Source: Firmicutes bacterium HGW-Firmicutes-11 (GTDB lineage: Bacteria; Bacillota; Clostridia; Peptostreptococcales; Anaerovoracaceae). From it: 64,000 nucleotides of DNA. This document shows positions 20,549-31,968 of this stretch, one piece after another. The translations under genes and the position numbers were made by a program. The notes beneath the pieces are model-generated. The model saw only the letters and a list, made by a program, of their open reading frames with translations. It searched no databases and was not told where the DNA came from. Each line of letters starts with the position of its first letter. Positions within the stretch are counted from its first letter, which is position 1. Location: assembly GCA_002840285.1 (NCBI GenBank), contig PHAE01000001.1:1-64000 (forward strand), given 5' to 3'.

Positions 20549-21616
20549 CTAGAGTACGATCAATTCCTTTTCTGACTTTGTCTTATTTATTATAGTGGAA
20601 TCCGTCACAAATGCCAAGTCCTCAATTCGTACCCCGAATTTGCCCGGCAAATAGATTCCAGGCTCTATAGTGACCACCATGTTTTCCACTAACAGCTCTT
20701 CGCTTTTTTTGTTGAGAGTCGGAGCTTCGTGGATCTCCAAGCCGACGCCATGCCCTGTCCCGTGACCAAACGCCGCTCCAAAGCCGGCCTCTTCGATCAC
20801 ATCCCTTGCTGCACGATCCGCTTCTTTGCCGCTCATGTTGGCTCTGATTGCATTGCATGCGGCTTTCTGTGCCTGCAGTACAATGTCATACACCTGTCGC
20901 TGCTCATCGGATGGTTTCCCGATGACCACGGTTCTGGTCATATCAGAGCAGTACCCGTCAACGATGCACCCAAAGTCCAAAGTCACAAAATCACCGGTTT
21001 CGATCCCTCTGCTCGTTGGTCCCCCATGAGGAAGCGAAGTCCGCGGTCCAGAAACACAGATCGTCTCAAACGAAAGTGCTTCCGCTCCCTGTTCCCGCAA
21101 GAAACGTTCGATCTCCCAGGCAAGTTCCAGTTCGGTTCGCCCGGGCCGGATCCTCGTCAGCATATGTGAAAAGCAAAGATCGGTCAGTTCTTGCGCTCTG
21201 CTGATCGACTTGCGTTCAGAAGCATCCTTGATCATCCGAAGCGCTTCCGGTATTCCGTCGCCAGGAACCAAAGGAAGCTTTGTCTTATCCACAAGTTCCC
21301 GGTAATATCCATGAGAAATCGTCTTTTCTTCCACGGCCAACGTACTTGGCTGCAATTCGGTCAGAAAGGAAAAGAGACTTACCGAGTCTCCGGTCACGAC
21401 GACCTGAGCTTCTGGGACGGTTTCCCTGGCTGCTTCCTCGTATCGGAAGTCGGTCACAAGAAAAAAATCTTGTTCCGTGACGACGCATTGACACTCAGTG
21501 GAGCGAAACCCAGTAAAGTAGAAAAGGTTTTCGCTCTTGGAGATCAAAAGCGCATCGATCTGACGTTCCAGAAGTGTTTTTCTGAGTTGCTTTAAACGAT
21601 CACTCTTGTGGTCCAA
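20549..21616 (-). CDS. M24 Xaa-Pro aminopeptidase/dipeptidase
   Basis: [37 protein letters not shown]; upstream of efp; TAG stop. Confidence 0.93.
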   Translation of the reverse strand: MDHKSDRLKQLRKTLLERQIDALLISKSENLFYFTGFRSTECQCVVTEQDFFLVTDFRYEEAARETVPEAQVVVTGDSVSLFSFLTELQPSTLAVEEKTISHGYYRELVDKTKLPLVPGDGIPEALRMIKDASERKSISRAQELTDLCFSHMLTRIRPGRTELELAWEIERFLREQGAEALSFETICVSGPRTSLPHGGPTSRGIETGDFVTLDFGCIVDGYCSDMTRTVVIGKPSDEQRQVYDIVLQAQKAACNAIRANMSGKEADRAARDVIEEAGFGAAFGHGTGHGVGLEIHEAPTLNKKSEELLVENMVVTIEPGIYLPGKFGVRIEDLAFVTDSTIINKTKSEKELIVL

Positions 21617-21938
21617 GGCGAATCACCTCTCCCAGGATGCCATAAACATCAGAAACCAGGCGGGTAAATGCAAACTCGGCCTGCAGATACTGGGCCGCCA
21701 GCGGATCTTTGAGCAGGATCTGATATAGATTCTGGATCTGCTCCATCATGTCGGACCCCATCTCCCCGCCAAGGACCTGCTGGGCCTGGAGTTGAAATTG
21801 TTTTGCTTGAAAATCGTTGATGCTGGCTGACAAGTCATCGTTTTCCGAGACTTTTTCTTTCAACGCAAGATAGGTCGTATATTCCGGAGACTCTTTCAGT
21901 GCTCTGGCCAGTGCGTGGGCTTCATCGTAAACATTCAT
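21600..21938 (-). CDS. YlbF/YmcA family regulator
   Basis: ALARALKESPEYTTYLALKEKVSENDDL. Confidence 0.8.
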   Translation of the reverse strand: MNVYDEAHALARALKESPEYTTYLALKEKVSENDDLSASINDFQAKQFQLQAQQVLGGEMGSDMMEQIQNLYQILLKDPLAAQYLQAEFAFTRLVSDVYGILGEVIRLGPQE

Positions 21939-21940
21939 TG

Positions 21941-23620
21941 CTACACCTCCAAAAAGATTGGCAGAATCACCGGATTCCGCTTCGTGGTCTGATAGATATG
22001 GTTCTGTAAATCGTTGCGCACCGCGTTTTTCATGGCTGGCCAGTCCTTTTTACGGTCTTTCTTGAAACGGTTCAAAGTGGCTTCCACAACGTTGCGGGCA
22101 GAGGCGATCATCTCCTCTGATTCTCTGACATAAACGAACCCTCTGGAAATGATGTCCGGACCGGACACCACTTCTCCGGTGGCTTTGTCGATGGCGGCGA
22201 CGACCATGATCAGTCCCCCCTCAGAAAGCAGCTTACGGTCGCGCAGAACGATGTTTCCTACATCCCCCACGCCCAAACCGTCAACGTACACCGCGCCTCC
22301 CGGAACCGACTCTTTTGCTTTGACGACCTGATTTTTCCGAATGTTCAACACCTCACCGTTTTCCATCACAAAGATGTTGCTCTTTGGCATTCCCAAAGAT
22401 TCGGCAATCAATCCATGCTGACGCAGATGTCTGTATTCCCCGTGGACCGGCATGAAGAACTTGGGTTTGATCAACGTATGGATCAGTTTCAATTCTTCGG
22501 CACAGGCGTGGCCGGATACATGGATGTCTGCGATATCGGAATAAATCACCTCTGCACCTTTTGCAAACAGACGGTTGACGATGTTGGATACCGTTTTTTC
22601 ATTGCCTGGAATCGGTGAAGAAGAAAGAATGACCACATCGCCTCGTTTGATCTGCAGCATTTTATGCTCGTTGGTGGCCATTCGCGACAGAGCTGACATG
22701 GGTTCCCCCTGGCTTCCGGTCGTTATGATCACGATCTCCGAGTCTTTCATACCTTTCGTCTTGTTGATGTCGACGATGACATTGGGCGGTATGTTGAGAT
22801 ATCCCAGTTCTGTTGCGATGTTGACGACGTTCACCATGCTCCTGCCGGAGATGGCGACCTTTCGATTGAACATGACGGCGGTATCGATGATTCGCTGTAC
22901 ACGATAGACATTGGACGAAAAGGTCGCTACCAAGATCCGATTTTCACAGGTCCTGAAAATGTTTTCCAATGCTGTACCGACGGTCCTCTCGGAAGGAGTA
23001 TATCCTTTGCGTTCCGAATTGGTGCTGTCACCCAACATAAGCAACACGCCACGCTCTCCCAGCTTTGCCAGCCGGAGAAAATCCATCGGTTCGCCTTCCA
23101 GCGGGGTATAATCGATTTTGAAATCCCCTGTGTGGAAAATCAAACCCGCCGGTGTGTCGATGGCCAGAGCGAGGGAGTCGGCGATGGAATGGGTGTTTCG
23201 TATCGTTTCGATCTTGAATTCCCCGATTTTCAGTGTTTGTCCTGCCTTGATGGGGTTAAGTTTGGCTTTGATGCCATGCTCCTTCAATTTGTTTGCGACC
23301 AGACCGATGGCAAGCCGGGTGCCGTAGATCGGCACATCGATCTCCTTCAGAAGATACGGGATCCCGCCGATGTGGTCCTCATGTCCATGGGTCAGGATCA
23401 TGCCCTTGATTTTTTCCTTGTTTTTGATGAGATAGCTGAAATCCGGTATCACGATATCGATGCCGAACATCTCATCATCGGGAAAGGACAGGCCGCAGTC
23501 GATGATCAGGATGTCATTTTTGTGTTCCAGAACCGTCAGGTTCTTCCCTACCTCGTTCAGCCCACCCAAAGGTATCAGCTTCACAGCTGAGTTGTCCTTG
23601 AAGGTCTCTGTCAATTTCAA
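21941..23620 (-). CDS. Ribonuclease J
   Basis: IPLGGLNEVGKNLTVLEH, LTHGHEDHIGGIPYLL; stop is TAG followed by CAA TGA. Confidence 0.95.
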   Translation of the reverse strand: MKLTETFKDNSAVKLIPLGGLNEVGKNLTVLEHKNDILIIDCGLSFPDDEMFGIDIVIPDFSYLIKNKEKIKGMILTHGHEDHIGGIPYLLKEIDVPIYGTRLAIGLVANKLKEHGIKAKLNPIKAGQTLKIGEFKIETIRNTHSIADSLALAIDTPAGLIFHTGDFKIDYTPLEGEPMDFLRLAKLGERGVLLMLGDSTNSERKGYTPSERTVGTALENIFRTCENRILVATFSSNVYRVQRIIDTAVMFNRKVAISGRSMVNVVNIATELGYLNIPPNVIVDINKTKGMKDSEIVIITTGSQGEPMSALSRMATNEHKMLQIKRGDVVILSSSPIPGNEKTVSNIVNRLFAKGAEVIYSDIADIHVSGHACAEELKLIHTLIKPKFFMPVHGEYRHLRQHGLIAESLGMPKSNIFVMENGEVLNIRKNQVVKAKESVPGGAVYVDGLGVGDVGNIVLRDRKLLSEGGLIMVVAAIDKATGEVVSGPDIISRGFVYVRESEEMIASARNVVEATLNRFKKDRKKDWPAMKNAVRNDLQNHIYQTTKRNPVILPIFLEV

Positions 23621-23636
23621 TGTTATGTTCCTTTCT

Positions 23637-26108
23637 CTATTTTACGACAATATTCAGGAGCTTGCCTGGAACAGGTATCATCTTCACGACTTGCCTACCT
23701 TCCAGTAACGCTCCTACTTTTGGGTTTGCAAGGGTCTCTTCCAAAAACGCTTCTTTGGACAGCCCGCTTGCTACGTATATTTTTTCTTTTCCTTTTCCAT
23801 TGATTTGAACGACGATTTCCACTTCGTCTTTTATAGTTGCCTTTTCATCATAGGTCGGCCACGGTTCCTTATAGAGTGAACCGGCGTGACCTAGCTGCTC
23901 CCACATTTCTTCACAGATATGAGGTGTGAATGGTGCAAGGACCAAAACCAGCGACTCCACTGCATGGCGCAACAATCCTTCGTTTCTCTCTCTTACCGTC
24001 TTGTATCGGTAAAGTTCGTTGACCAGGATCATGACAGCAGACAAGGCGGTATTGAAATTGAAGCGATTCCCCAGATCTTCTGTTACCTTTTTGATCGCGC
24101 TGTGCAGGTGGTAAGCCAGTTCCTTGTCATCTTCAGTGGCAACCGTATATTCCTTTGGCGCATCCTTCAGTTCATCACGTAGTTCGAAAACCAAACGGTA
24201 GACACGGTTCAGGAAGCGGAAGCTTCCTTCCACACCAGCATCGGACCATTCCAGCTCTTTTTCCGGCGGCGCCGCAAAAAGAATGAACAATCTGGCCGTG
24301 TCCGCTCCGTATTTCTGGATGATCTCCTCCGGGCTTACCACGTTTCCTTTCGACTTGGACATTTTCGTACCGTCTTTTAGCACCATTCCCTGTGTCAACA
24401 GGTTGGTAAAAGGCTCAACCGATGGCGCGTATCCGATGTCATATAGGAATTTATTGAAAAATCTTGCGTATAAAAGGTGCAGGATCGCATGTTCTACTCC
24501 ACCGATGTATTGATCTACCGGCATCCAATACTTTGCCTTGTCTTTGTCCCAGATCTCCATTTCGTTCTTCGCATCGGTATACCGCAGAAAATACCAGGAG
24601 GAATCCAGGAAGGTGTCCATGGTATCGATCTCTCTGGTCGCCTTACCTCCGCAGGTCGGGCATTCGGCTTCCAGGAAGGTCTTGCTTGTGGTCAGCGGCG
24701 ACTCTCCCTTGCCAGTGAATTCCACATCGGTCGGGAGAAGAACCGGTAGGTTTTCCAGCCGCTCCGGGACCCAGCCGCAGTGATCGCAGTGAAGCATAGG
24801 AATCGGCGCGCCCCAATAGCGCTGCCTTGAGATCAGCCAATCCCGCAATCTGAAGTTCACCGTCTTTTTCCCGATGTTCTCTTTCTCCAGATATTGATTG
24901 ATCTGTTCGATAGCGGTCTCGCTGTCCAAACCGTCAAAAGGCCCTGAATTGATCAGCTTTCCTTCGGAAACAAATGCCTCTTTTAAATCATAAAGATCGA
25001 TCGTATCGTCGCAAGGGTCAATGACCGGAACGATGGGGATCTCATACTTGACGGCAAAGTCAAAATCTCTCTGGTCATGGGCCGGAACCGCCATGATGGC
25101 GCCGGTGCCGTAGTCCATCAAAACATAGTTCGCAATGTAGATCGGAACTTCTTTTCCATTCATCGGATTGACCGCATACCTGCCGATGAAAAGACCTTCC
25201 TTTTCCAGCGTGGTTGAAGTACGATCGATATCAGACAGATATTGAACCTTTTTTCGGAAGTCTGCGACTTGATTCTGATACTCTGTTCCCGCTACGAGCT
25301 TCTCGACATAAGGATGTTCGGGAGAAAGAACCATATAAGTCACGCCAAACAGCGTGTCCGGACGCGTGGTGAATATGCGCATCGTTTCTGCGAAGCCGGA
25401 AATAGGGAAGTCAACTTCTGCGCCGATGCTTTTTCCGATCCAGTTCCGCTGCATCGTCTTTACTTTCGTTGGCCACCCGTCCAGGCCGTCCATGTCATTA
25501 AGCAGTCGTTCTGCGTAATCAGTGATCTTGAGATACCATTGCTCCAGATCTTTTTTCCCTACCGGGGTATGGCAACGTTCGCAGCCACCCTCGACGACCT
25601 GCTCGTTGGCAAGCACTGTCTGGCAGGACGGACACCAGTTGACAGGATTTTTCTTTTTATACGCCAAGCCATGATTGAAAAATTGAATGAAGATCCACTG
25701 CATCCACTTGTAGTAATCCGGATGACAGGTTGCCACTTCTCTCTCCCAATCATAACTAAAACCCAAAGTTTTCAGCTGTTCGCGCATTTCGGTGATATTG
25801 TCCCATGTCCAGACGTTCGGATGTATCCCATTTTTGATCGCTGCGTTTTCTGCCGGCAAGCCAAAGGAGTCCCATCCCATGGGATGGAGAACGTTTTTAC
25901 CTTTCATCGTAAGGTGTCTTGCGATCACGTCTCCAATGGAATAATTGCGGACGTGACCCATGTGAAGCTTTCCTGAGGGATATGGAAACATTTCCAGGAG
26001 ATAGAATTTGTCTCTTCCGGGCTCTTCTGTCGTTTGGAACTGTTGGGTCTTTTCCCAATGGGTCTGCCACTTTTTTTCGATCTCAGTAAAATTGTAATTG
26101 GCCTGCAT
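23637..26108 (-). CDS. leuS: Leucyl-tRNA synthetase
   Basis: [36 protein letters not shown] stop. Confidence 0.97.
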   Translation of the reverse strand: MQANYNFTEIEKKWQTHWEKTQQFQTTEEPGRDKFYLLEMFPYPSGKLHMGHVRNYSIGDVIARHLTMKGKNVLHPMGWDSFGLPAENAAIKNGIHPNVWTWDNITEMREQLKTLGFSYDWEREVATCHPDYYKWMQWIFIQFFNHGLAYKKKNPVNWCPSCQTVLANEQVVEGGCERCHTPVGKKDLEQWYLKITDYAERLLNDMDGLDGWPTKVKTMQRNWIGKSIGAEVDFPISGFAETMRIFTTRPDTLFGVTYMVLSPEHPYVEKLVAGTEYQNQVADFRKKVQYLSDIDRTSTTLEKEGLFIGRYAVNPMNGKEVPIYIANYVLMDYGTGAIMAVPAHDQRDFDFAVKYEIPIVPVIDPCDDTIDLYDLKEAFVSEGKLINSGPFDGLDSETAIEQINQYLEKENIGKKTVNFRLRDWLISRQRYWGAPIPMLHCDHCGWVPERLENLPVLLPTDVEFTGKGESPLTTSKTFLEAECPTCGGKATREIDTMDTFLDSSWYFLRYTDAKNEMEIWDKDKAKYWMPVDQYIGGVEHAILHLLYARFFNKFLYDIGYAPSVEPFTNLLTQGMVLKDGTKMSKSKGNVVSPEEIIQKYGADTARLFILFAAPPEKELEWSDAGVEGSFRFLNRVYRLVFELRDELKDAPKEYTVATEDDKELAYHLHSAIKKVTEDLGNRFNFNTALSAVMILVNELYRYKTVRERNEGLLRHAVESLVLVLAPFTPHICEEMWEQLGHAGSLYKEPWPTYDEKATIKDEVEIVVQINGKGKEKIYVASGLSKEAFLEETLANPKVGALLEGRQVVKMIPVPGKLLNIVVK

Positions 26109-26131
26109 CTTTGGATCCTCCCGATCGTTGT

Positions 26132-26476
26132 CTATTCTTCAAGAGCCAGGAAGTTTCCATCGCCCCATATTTTTTCGATGTTGTAACGGCTGCGTTGCTC
26201 CGCCGAGAAAATGTTGACCAAAATATCGCCGTAGTCAAGCAGGATCCATCCGGATCCACGCCGACCCTCTGTATTTTTTGCGACGATTCCCTCCTTGGCA
26301 AACTGATCGATGATCTCGCCGGACAAAGTCCCGATCTGACGCTCAGATCCTCCGGTGGCGATCACCAGATAGTCGGCGAAGGAAGACTTCTCCTGAATAT
26401 CGATCACGACAAGATCGGTGGCCTTCTTATCCGATAGTATCTTTGCTGCTTTCAGTGCGATTTCTTTGTTGTTCAT
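26132..26476 (-). CDS. rsfS: Ribosome silencing factor RsfS
   Basis: [41 protein letters not shown] stop. Confidence 0.93.
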   Translation of the reverse strand: MNNKEIALKAAKILSDKKATDLVVIDIQEKSSFADYLVIATGGSERQIGTLSGEIIDQFAKEGIVAKNTEGRRGSGWILLDYGDILVNIFSAEQRSRYNIEKIWGDGNFLALEE

Positions 26477-27063
26477 AAACAATCCTTTCTTGATTCGGTG
26501 ATAATAGTATGGATCCAAGCCATTGCGGCTTCTGTATCTTGGTCCAGCTGTTTTCCTCTGTCTTTGACATAGCGTATGGTCGATTCCATTGCCATAAGAC
26601 AGGCGCGGTCCAGGTCCTCGTCGGCAGTTCTCCGGATCTCTTCCACCCCGGGATAATTCCTGGATGGCTCGATGGCGTCTGCTACATAGATGATCTTTTC
26701 CAGCAATGACATGCCTTTACGTCCCGTGGTGTGGAAGGAAACCGCGTTGAGCACTTCTTTGTCCTGAATACCAAACTCTTTTTGCAGCATTGCTGCTGCT
26801 ATTTTCCCATGAGAGAGATCGGGAGCATCCCGATACCGTTCCGGCAAATCGTACGCAACCAAAAATTGGTTCAACTCTTCGTTCGTGTACTCCCTTGCCA
26901 TGTCATGACATCGTGCGGCGAGGACGGCTTTTTCGCTATCTTCTTTATATCGTTCGGCGAGCCGGATCGCTTCGGCAACGACCCCTGTCGTGTGGACCCG
27001 CCTTTTATTCGTTACGTGATGATCGAGAAAAATCTCAATTTCCTTTGCAATTTGGTTTTGCAT
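26473..27063 (-). CDS. yqeK: HD-domain phosphohydrolase YqeK-like
   Basis: HTTGVVAEAIRLAERYKEDSEKAVLAARCHDMAR; between nadD and rsfS. Confidence 0.9.
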   Translation of the reverse strand: MQNQIAKEIEIFLDHHVTNKRRVHTTGVVAEAIRLAERYKEDSEKAVLAARCHDMAREYTNEELNQFLVAYDLPERYRDAPDLSHGKIAAAMLQKEFGIQDKEVLNAVSFHTTGRKGMSLLEKIIYVADAIEPSRNYPGVEEIRRTADEDLDRACLMAMESTIRYVKDRGKQLDQDTEAAMAWIHTIITESRKDCL

Positions 27064-27093
27064 AACTTATATATTATACCATATTTTGCTGTT

Positions 27094-27708
27094 TCAAACA
27101 AGAGAACGGTATAATCCTTCCTCTCGTATCCATTCTTCCACTTTACTTGGAACAAGATAACGGATGCTGCGGCCAGTGCGGATCCGTTCCTTGATGTCGC
27201 TGGAAGAGATGTCGATTTTCGGCATTTGGACTTTTGTTACCGACGTTCCATACAGCACGTTGAGTTCTTCTATCATGAGATCTCTGGATTTGTCCTTATA
27301 TCGGGGCCTGGCACCGACGATCAGAGAAAATTCCTTCAATATCTCATCCGCACGATTCCAACGCTTCATGCTTAAAAATGCATCGGTTCCGCAGATGAAA
27401 TGAATCACAGCTTCCCCTTTCCATCGTTCTTTGAATTCCTGCAACGTGGTGATCGTATAGGAGACGTCGGGACCGTTCAGTTCATAATCAGAAGCCGAAA
27501 AAAACGGGTTGTCTTCGATGGCCAATTTCACCAGTTTCATGCGTTCTTGGCCACTTGCCGGCTTCTGATCCACTTTGAACGGTGATGTTTTGGCCGGAAT
27601 AAAGATCACCTGATCCAGACCTGCGCCATCTCTGGCCTGCTCCGCAAGAATCAGATGCCCATTGTGGATTGGGTCGAAGGATCCTCCGATGATACCGATC
27701 TGTTTCAT
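27094..27708 (-). CDS. nadD: Nicotinate-nucleotide adenylyltransferase
   Basis: IGIIGGSFDPIHNGHLILAEQA; SSDIKERIRTGRSIRYLVP. Confidence 0.95.
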   Translation of the reverse strand: MKQIGIIGGSFDPIHNGHLILAEQARDGAGLDQVIFIPAKTSPFKVDQKPASGQERMKLVKLAIEDNPFFSASDYELNGPDVSYTITTLQEFKERWKGEAVIHFICGTDAFLSMKRWNRADEILKEFSLIVGARPRYKDKSRDLMIEELNVLYGTSVTKVQMPKIDISSSDIKERIRTGRSIRYLVPSKVEEWIREEGLYRSLV

Positions 27709-27718
27709 GGCAGCGCCC

Positions 27719-29488
27719 CTATTCTTTTACCAGTTCGATTCCCAATTCCTTCAATTGATCGTCTCCTGCCGGCGATGGCGCCTCAGAGAGCAGGCAGGCC
27801 GCTGCCTGATTTTTCGGAAAAGCGATCACCTCGCGGATGCTCTTTTCACCACGCAGCAGCATGATCATGCGGTCCAAACCGTACGCCAACCCTCCGTGAG
27901 GAGGTACCCCATAGCGGAAGGCCTCTAAAAGGAATCCAAATTTGTTTGCCGCTTCTTCGTCTGACAGTCCCAGGGCGCGGAACATCGTTTTCTGGAGTTC
28001 TCTGTCGTGGATACGTATACTGCCGCCGCCGATCTCCACACCGTTAAGTACGATATCATACGCTTTGGCTCTCACCTTGCCAGGATCCGTTGCAAGCAGA
28101 GGAATGTCATCCAGATGTGGTGAAGTGAACGGATGATGCATTGCTGTGAATCGTCCTGCTTCTTCGTTGTACTCCAAAAGCGGGAAGTCTACGACCCAAA
28201 GGAGATCGAATCTTTTTTCGTCCAACAAGCCCAACCGGCCTGCAAGTTCTCTGCGGAGGAAGCCCAGACTGTCAAATACAACTTTTTCCGGGCCGGCGAC
28301 GATCAGGATCAAATCGTTGCTGGTCGCATCAAAGACCGATGCCAGGTTTTTTAGTCCTTCCGGATCATAAAACTTGTTAAAGGAGGATGTGATCTCGGCA
28401 TCGCTGACGCGGATCCAAAACAGCCCTTTTGCGCCAAAGGTTTTGATATCATCCTGTAGCTTATCGATGTCTTTGCGGCTGAAACGATCACTGTATCCAT
28501 TGAGGTTGATCCCACGAACAGTTCCTCCGTCTGAAACGGCATCGGCGAACAACGGGAAGGCAGAGTCTGCAACCAGTTCTGAAAGTGATTTCAATTCAAA
28601 TCCAAACCGAGTATCCGGTTTGTCGCTTCCATATCTCTCCATGGCTTCCTCGTAAGGGATCCTTGGGAGCGGAAGATTCACTTCCACGTTCATTATCTCG
28701 CGAAACAGACGCTGCAGATAGCGTTCCTGAACCTCCAGGACATCATCGACATCGACGAATGACATTTCCAGATCGATCTGGGTGAATTCCGGCTGCCGGT
28801 CTGCCCGAAGGTCCTCATCTCTGAAGCACTTGACGATCTGCATGTAGCGATCGGTCCCTCCTGCCATCAAAATCTGCTTGAACATTTGGGGGGATTGGGG
28901 AAGCGCATAAAACGAGCCCTGGTTGACCCTGCTGGGAACCAAGTAGTCTCTTGCTCCCTCAGGGGTCGGTTTGATCAGCATCGGTGTTTCCACTTCAGTA
29001 AAGCCTTCTCCGTCGAAGAAGTCTCTCGTCAGTTTGGCCACCTTGTGGCGAAAGGTAAGGTTCGCCTGCATCTTGTGTTTTCTGAGATCCAGATAACGAT
29101 ATTTCATACGAAGATTTTCTGATACCTCGTCATCGTCCTTGATGTAGATCGGCGGCGTTTCTGCTTCCGAATAAACGACAAGCTCTTCTGCGATCACTTC
29201 CACGTCACCGTTTTTCAGGTCAGGATTGATGGATTCTCTCTCCTTGACACGACCGATCACACCCACGACATATTCACTTCGCAACGCATCGCCCCGTTGA
29301 AATAGTTCTTCTGGAACATCCTGGTTAAATACTATCTGAACGATCCCGCTTTTGTCCCTTAAATCGCAGAATATCAACCCTCCCAGGTTTCTGCTTCTTT
29401 GGATCCAGCCATTCATAGCCACCGTGGAACCGATCAGGGACCGATCCACTTCTCCGCACATATGGGTGCGTTTGATCAGATTTGACAC
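27719..29488 (-). CDS. aspS: Aspartyl-tRNA synthetase
   Basis: GWIQRSRNLGGLIFCDLRDKSGIVQIVF, FRDEDLRADRQPEFTQIDLEMSF; TAG stop. Confidence 0.97.
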   Translation of the reverse strand: MSNLIKRTHMCGEVDRSLIGSTVAMNGWIQRSRNLGGLIFCDLRDKSGIVQIVFNQDVPEELFQRGDALRSEYVVGVIGRVKERESINPDLKNGDVEVIAEELVVYSEAETPPIYIKDDDEVSENLRMKYRYLDLRKHKMQANLTFRHKVAKLTRDFFDGEGFTEVETPMLIKPTPEGARDYLVPSRVNQGSFYALPQSPQMFKQILMAGGTDRYMQIVKCFRDEDLRADRQPEFTQIDLEMSFVDVDDVLEVQERYLQRLFREIMNVEVNLPLPRIPYEEAMERYGSDKPDTRFGFELKSLSELVADSAFPLFADAVSDGGTVRGINLNGYSDRFSRKDIDKLQDDIKTFGAKGLFWIRVSDAEITSSFNKFYDPEGLKNLASVFDATSNDLILIVAGPEKVVFDSLGFLRRELAGRLGLLDEKRFDLLWVVDFPLLEYNEEAGRFTAMHHPFTSPHLDDIPLLATDPGKVRAKAYDIVLNGVEIGGGSIRIHDRELQKTMFRALGLSDEEAANKFGFLLEAFRYGVPPHGGLAYGLDRMIMLLRGEKSIREVIAFPKNQAAACLLSEAPSPAGDDQLKELGIELVKE

Positions 29489-30924
29489 GTTGTTTCCTCC
29501 CGGTCATCAAAAATTCCCGCTTCTTTTCGCAATAGCATTTCGTTGATCCTATCGATGTAGATCTGGTAATTGGAAACGTTGAACACCCGTTCCAAACGTT
29601 TGTCTTTCTGCTTATATACTTTGCTGCCTCCGCCGGCTCCCAGCGCGATCACCGTCTGGTTTTCCTCCATGATGCGCATATTGTACAAGCTTTCGGCTCC
29701 CGGTTTCGCATATCCTATGTTTTCATGATTTCCCGTGGTTTGTTTCTGCCGGTACAGATAATAAGGCCGGTATCCTTTGGAGATCAGGCACTGATATGCA
29801 TCTGCCACCATAGATCCCACCTGTGTTCCCGTCCGATAGGAATACTTATCATCGATTTCTGCCAACTGTGATCCTCGTTTGACGGAAAGCGTATGTACAG
29901 TAATGTTTTCCGGACCCTGTTCCAGCAGTTCGTTCAAGCTGTCGGAAAATTCCTCTTGGGTTTCGTCCAGCAGTCCGGCGATCACATCCGCATTGATCAC
30001 GGAAAAGTCAACTGCTCTCGCCAGACGGAATGCCCCGATCACCTGTTCTGGCGTATGGGCTCTGCCGATTCGCTTCAGCGTTTCTGGATTCATGGATTGT
30101 GGGTTGATGCTGATGCGATCGGCACCACTCCTTCGGATCGCGATCAATTTCTCTTCCGTGATGGTGTCCGGTCTGCCAGCTTCTACCGTATACTCTTTGC
30201 AGTCTTTGAGATCAAAGGAGGAACGAATGACATCCATCAAGTCTGAGAGTTCTTCAGACGTCAACGAGGTTGGCGTTCCTCCGCCGATGTAGACCGATTC
30301 CGGTCTCCAGCCCTTCTCTCTCATTTTTTCTCCGGTGAAGCGTATTTCCTTTTTTAAAGCTTCTATGTACGCCCCTACTGCTGCTCCCTGTATGGAATAC
30401 GAAGGAAAAGAGCAGTAAAGACAACGGGTCGGACAGAACGGAATGCCGATATAGAGTCCGACAAGCGAGGGGCCCGTTTCCGGCATTGCAATTTTTTGTG
30501 TCTGCAATGTGGAAATAATAAGATTCGCCTTTGCCTCACTCACATAGTATTCGTTTTGCAATCTCTCTTTGACTGCTTCCAGAGACCCTGCAGCAGCCAG
30601 CATGTCGCCTGCCAGTTTGACTGGTCGAACCCCTGTCAGTATGCCCCAATCCGGGCTTTGGCCGGTCAACGCGGAAAGCTGTTGGAAGAGGTAGCTCTTA
30701 GCCTCATTTTTGTCCGTTATGTCGTCGGGGATCCGTATCATCTTTTCAGGCAGCGGTTTCGTCCCTTCCGTCAAAGGGTCCACATCCAGGATACGGAATT
30801 CCGATGAAGGAAGAAACATTCGCGCCATTTCCTGCAAATTGTAGGTCCCCGGCGCTCGATTGAAATACAACTCATACAAATGGATTGTGCTCCTTTTCGT
30901 GACCGATCGTTGTAAATCCTTCAT
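29476..30924 (-). CDS. hemZ: HemZ-type radical SAM coproporphyrinogen III dehydrogenase-like protein
   Basis: IGIPFCPTRCLYCSFPSYSI (CxxxCxxC), VYIGGGTPTSL; start codon uncertain. Confidence 0.85.
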   Translation of the reverse strand: MKDLQRSVTKRSTIHLYELYFNRAPGTYNLQEMARMFLPSSEFRILDVDPLTEGTKPLPEKMIRIPDDITDKNEAKSYLFQQLSALTGQSPDWGILTGVRPVKLAGDMLAAAGSLEAVKERLQNEYYVSEAKANLIISTLQTQKIAMPETGPSLVGLYIGIPFCPTRCLYCSFPSYSIQGAAVGAYIEALKKEIRFTGEKMREKGWRPESVYIGGGTPTSLTSEELSDLMDVIRSSFDLKDCKEYTVEAGRPDTITEEKLIAIRRSGADRISINPQSMNPETLKRIGRAHTPEQVIGAFRLARAVDFSVINADVIAGLLDETQEEFSDSLNELLEQGPENITVHTLSVKRGSQLAEIDDKYSYRTGTQVGSMVADAYQCLISKGYRPYYLYRQKQTTGNHENIGYAKPGAESLYNMRIMEENQTVIALGAGGGSKVYKQKDKRLERVFNVSNYQIYIDRINEMLLRKEAGIFDDREETTCQI

Positions 30925-31492
30925 GTCCCGGATAGACTACCGTTTCTGCCGGCAGCACAAAAAGCTTGTCTTTGATCGCGGAACGGATCGCAGGATAGGA
31001 GGAATAAGGAAAATCAGTCCGTCCGATGGAGTTCTGGAACAGCGTATCCCCGCTGAACAACGTTCCATCAAGATAAATGCACATCCCGCCCTTGGTATGC
31101 CCGGGTGTGTGGATGAAAAGAAGCTCAAGGTCGCCGATTTTCATGGTATCCATGTCGCTGACCGTAATATCGGGCTCTACGGATACTGGTTTGCCGCAGT
31201 ACATCGCTGACTGGTTTTTCTTTGCATCCGACAGCATGTCGCATTCTGCTTCATGAGCGACGACCAGGATCTCCGGGAACGTTCTTTGGTAGAAGTCCAG
31301 TCCGCACAAGTGGTCCGGATGACCATGCGTCAGGATCAAATGAGTGACGTTCACGCCCTTCTCTTTGACCGCCTGCACAAGTTTTCCAGACTCACCGCCG
31401 GGATCTACGATGAAGCCGGTCTTCGTGTTTTCGTCTATAACAAGATAGCAATTCACGCCCAATGGGCCGGTGATAAAATGTTGTATCAGCAT
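30872..31492 (-). CDS. MBL-fold metallohydrolase (glyoxalase II-like)
   Basis: LTHGHPDHLCGLDFY; HTPGHTKGGMCIYLDGTLFSGDTLF. Confidence 0.92.
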   Translation of the reverse strand: MLIQHFITGPLGVNCYLVIDENTKTGFIVDPGGESGKLVQAVKEKGVNVTHLILTHGHPDHLCGLDFYQRTFPEILVVAHEAECDMLSDAKKNQSAMYCGKPVSVEPDITVSDMDTMKIGDLELLFIHTPGHTKGGMCIYLDGTLFSGDTLFQNSIGRTDFPYSSYPAIRSAIKDKLFVLPAETVVYPGHEGFTTIGHEKEHNPFV

Positions 31493-31493
31493 A

Positions 31494-31943
31494 TCAGAAC
31501 TCCTTTTTACTGTCGATCATGATCGTAACGGGACCGTCATTCGCGATGTTGACCAGCATTTCTGCCCGAAAGACACCTTCCGCAACGCGGATCCCCTTGC
31601 TTTTGCATTCACTGATAAATTCCTGGTAGAGTACGTCTGCCTGTTCCGGTCGTGCTGCCCGGATAAAACTGGGACGCTTTCCTTTTCTGCAATCACCGAA
31701 CAATGTGAACTGAGAGATCGCAAGTATCTCTCCACCGACGTCCAGCACTGACCGGTTCATCTTTCCTTCTTCGTCTTCAAAGATGCGCAACCCTGTGATT
31801 TTTTCCGCCATATAGGACGCATCAGCGCTGTTGTCGGCCTCTTCTACACCAAGCAGCACGGTAAGTCCCAAACCAATGGATCCGGTGATCGTACCGTCGA
31901 CTGCGACGTTGGATGATTTGACTCTCTGAACGACGGCTCTCAT
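31494..31943 (-). CDS. dtd: D-aminoacyl-tRNA deacylase
   Basis: MRAVVQRVKSSNVAVDG; SQFTLFGDCRKGKRPSF. Confidence 0.96.
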   Translation of the reverse strand: MRAVVQRVKSSNVAVDGTITGSIGLGLTVLLGVEEADNSADASYMAEKITGLRIFEDEEGKMNRSVLDVGGEILAISQFTLFGDCRKGKRPSFIRAARPEQADVLYQEFISECKSKGIRVAEGVFRAEMLVNIANDGPVTIMIDSKKEF

Positions 31944-31968
31944 AAATCAGCTGCTCCTTGTTTAAATA

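Noticed and set aside
26735-27721. Long possible readthrough ORF after the aspS TAG
   Set aside because: Runs in an alternative frame of nadD with no domain-like sequence; probably chance.
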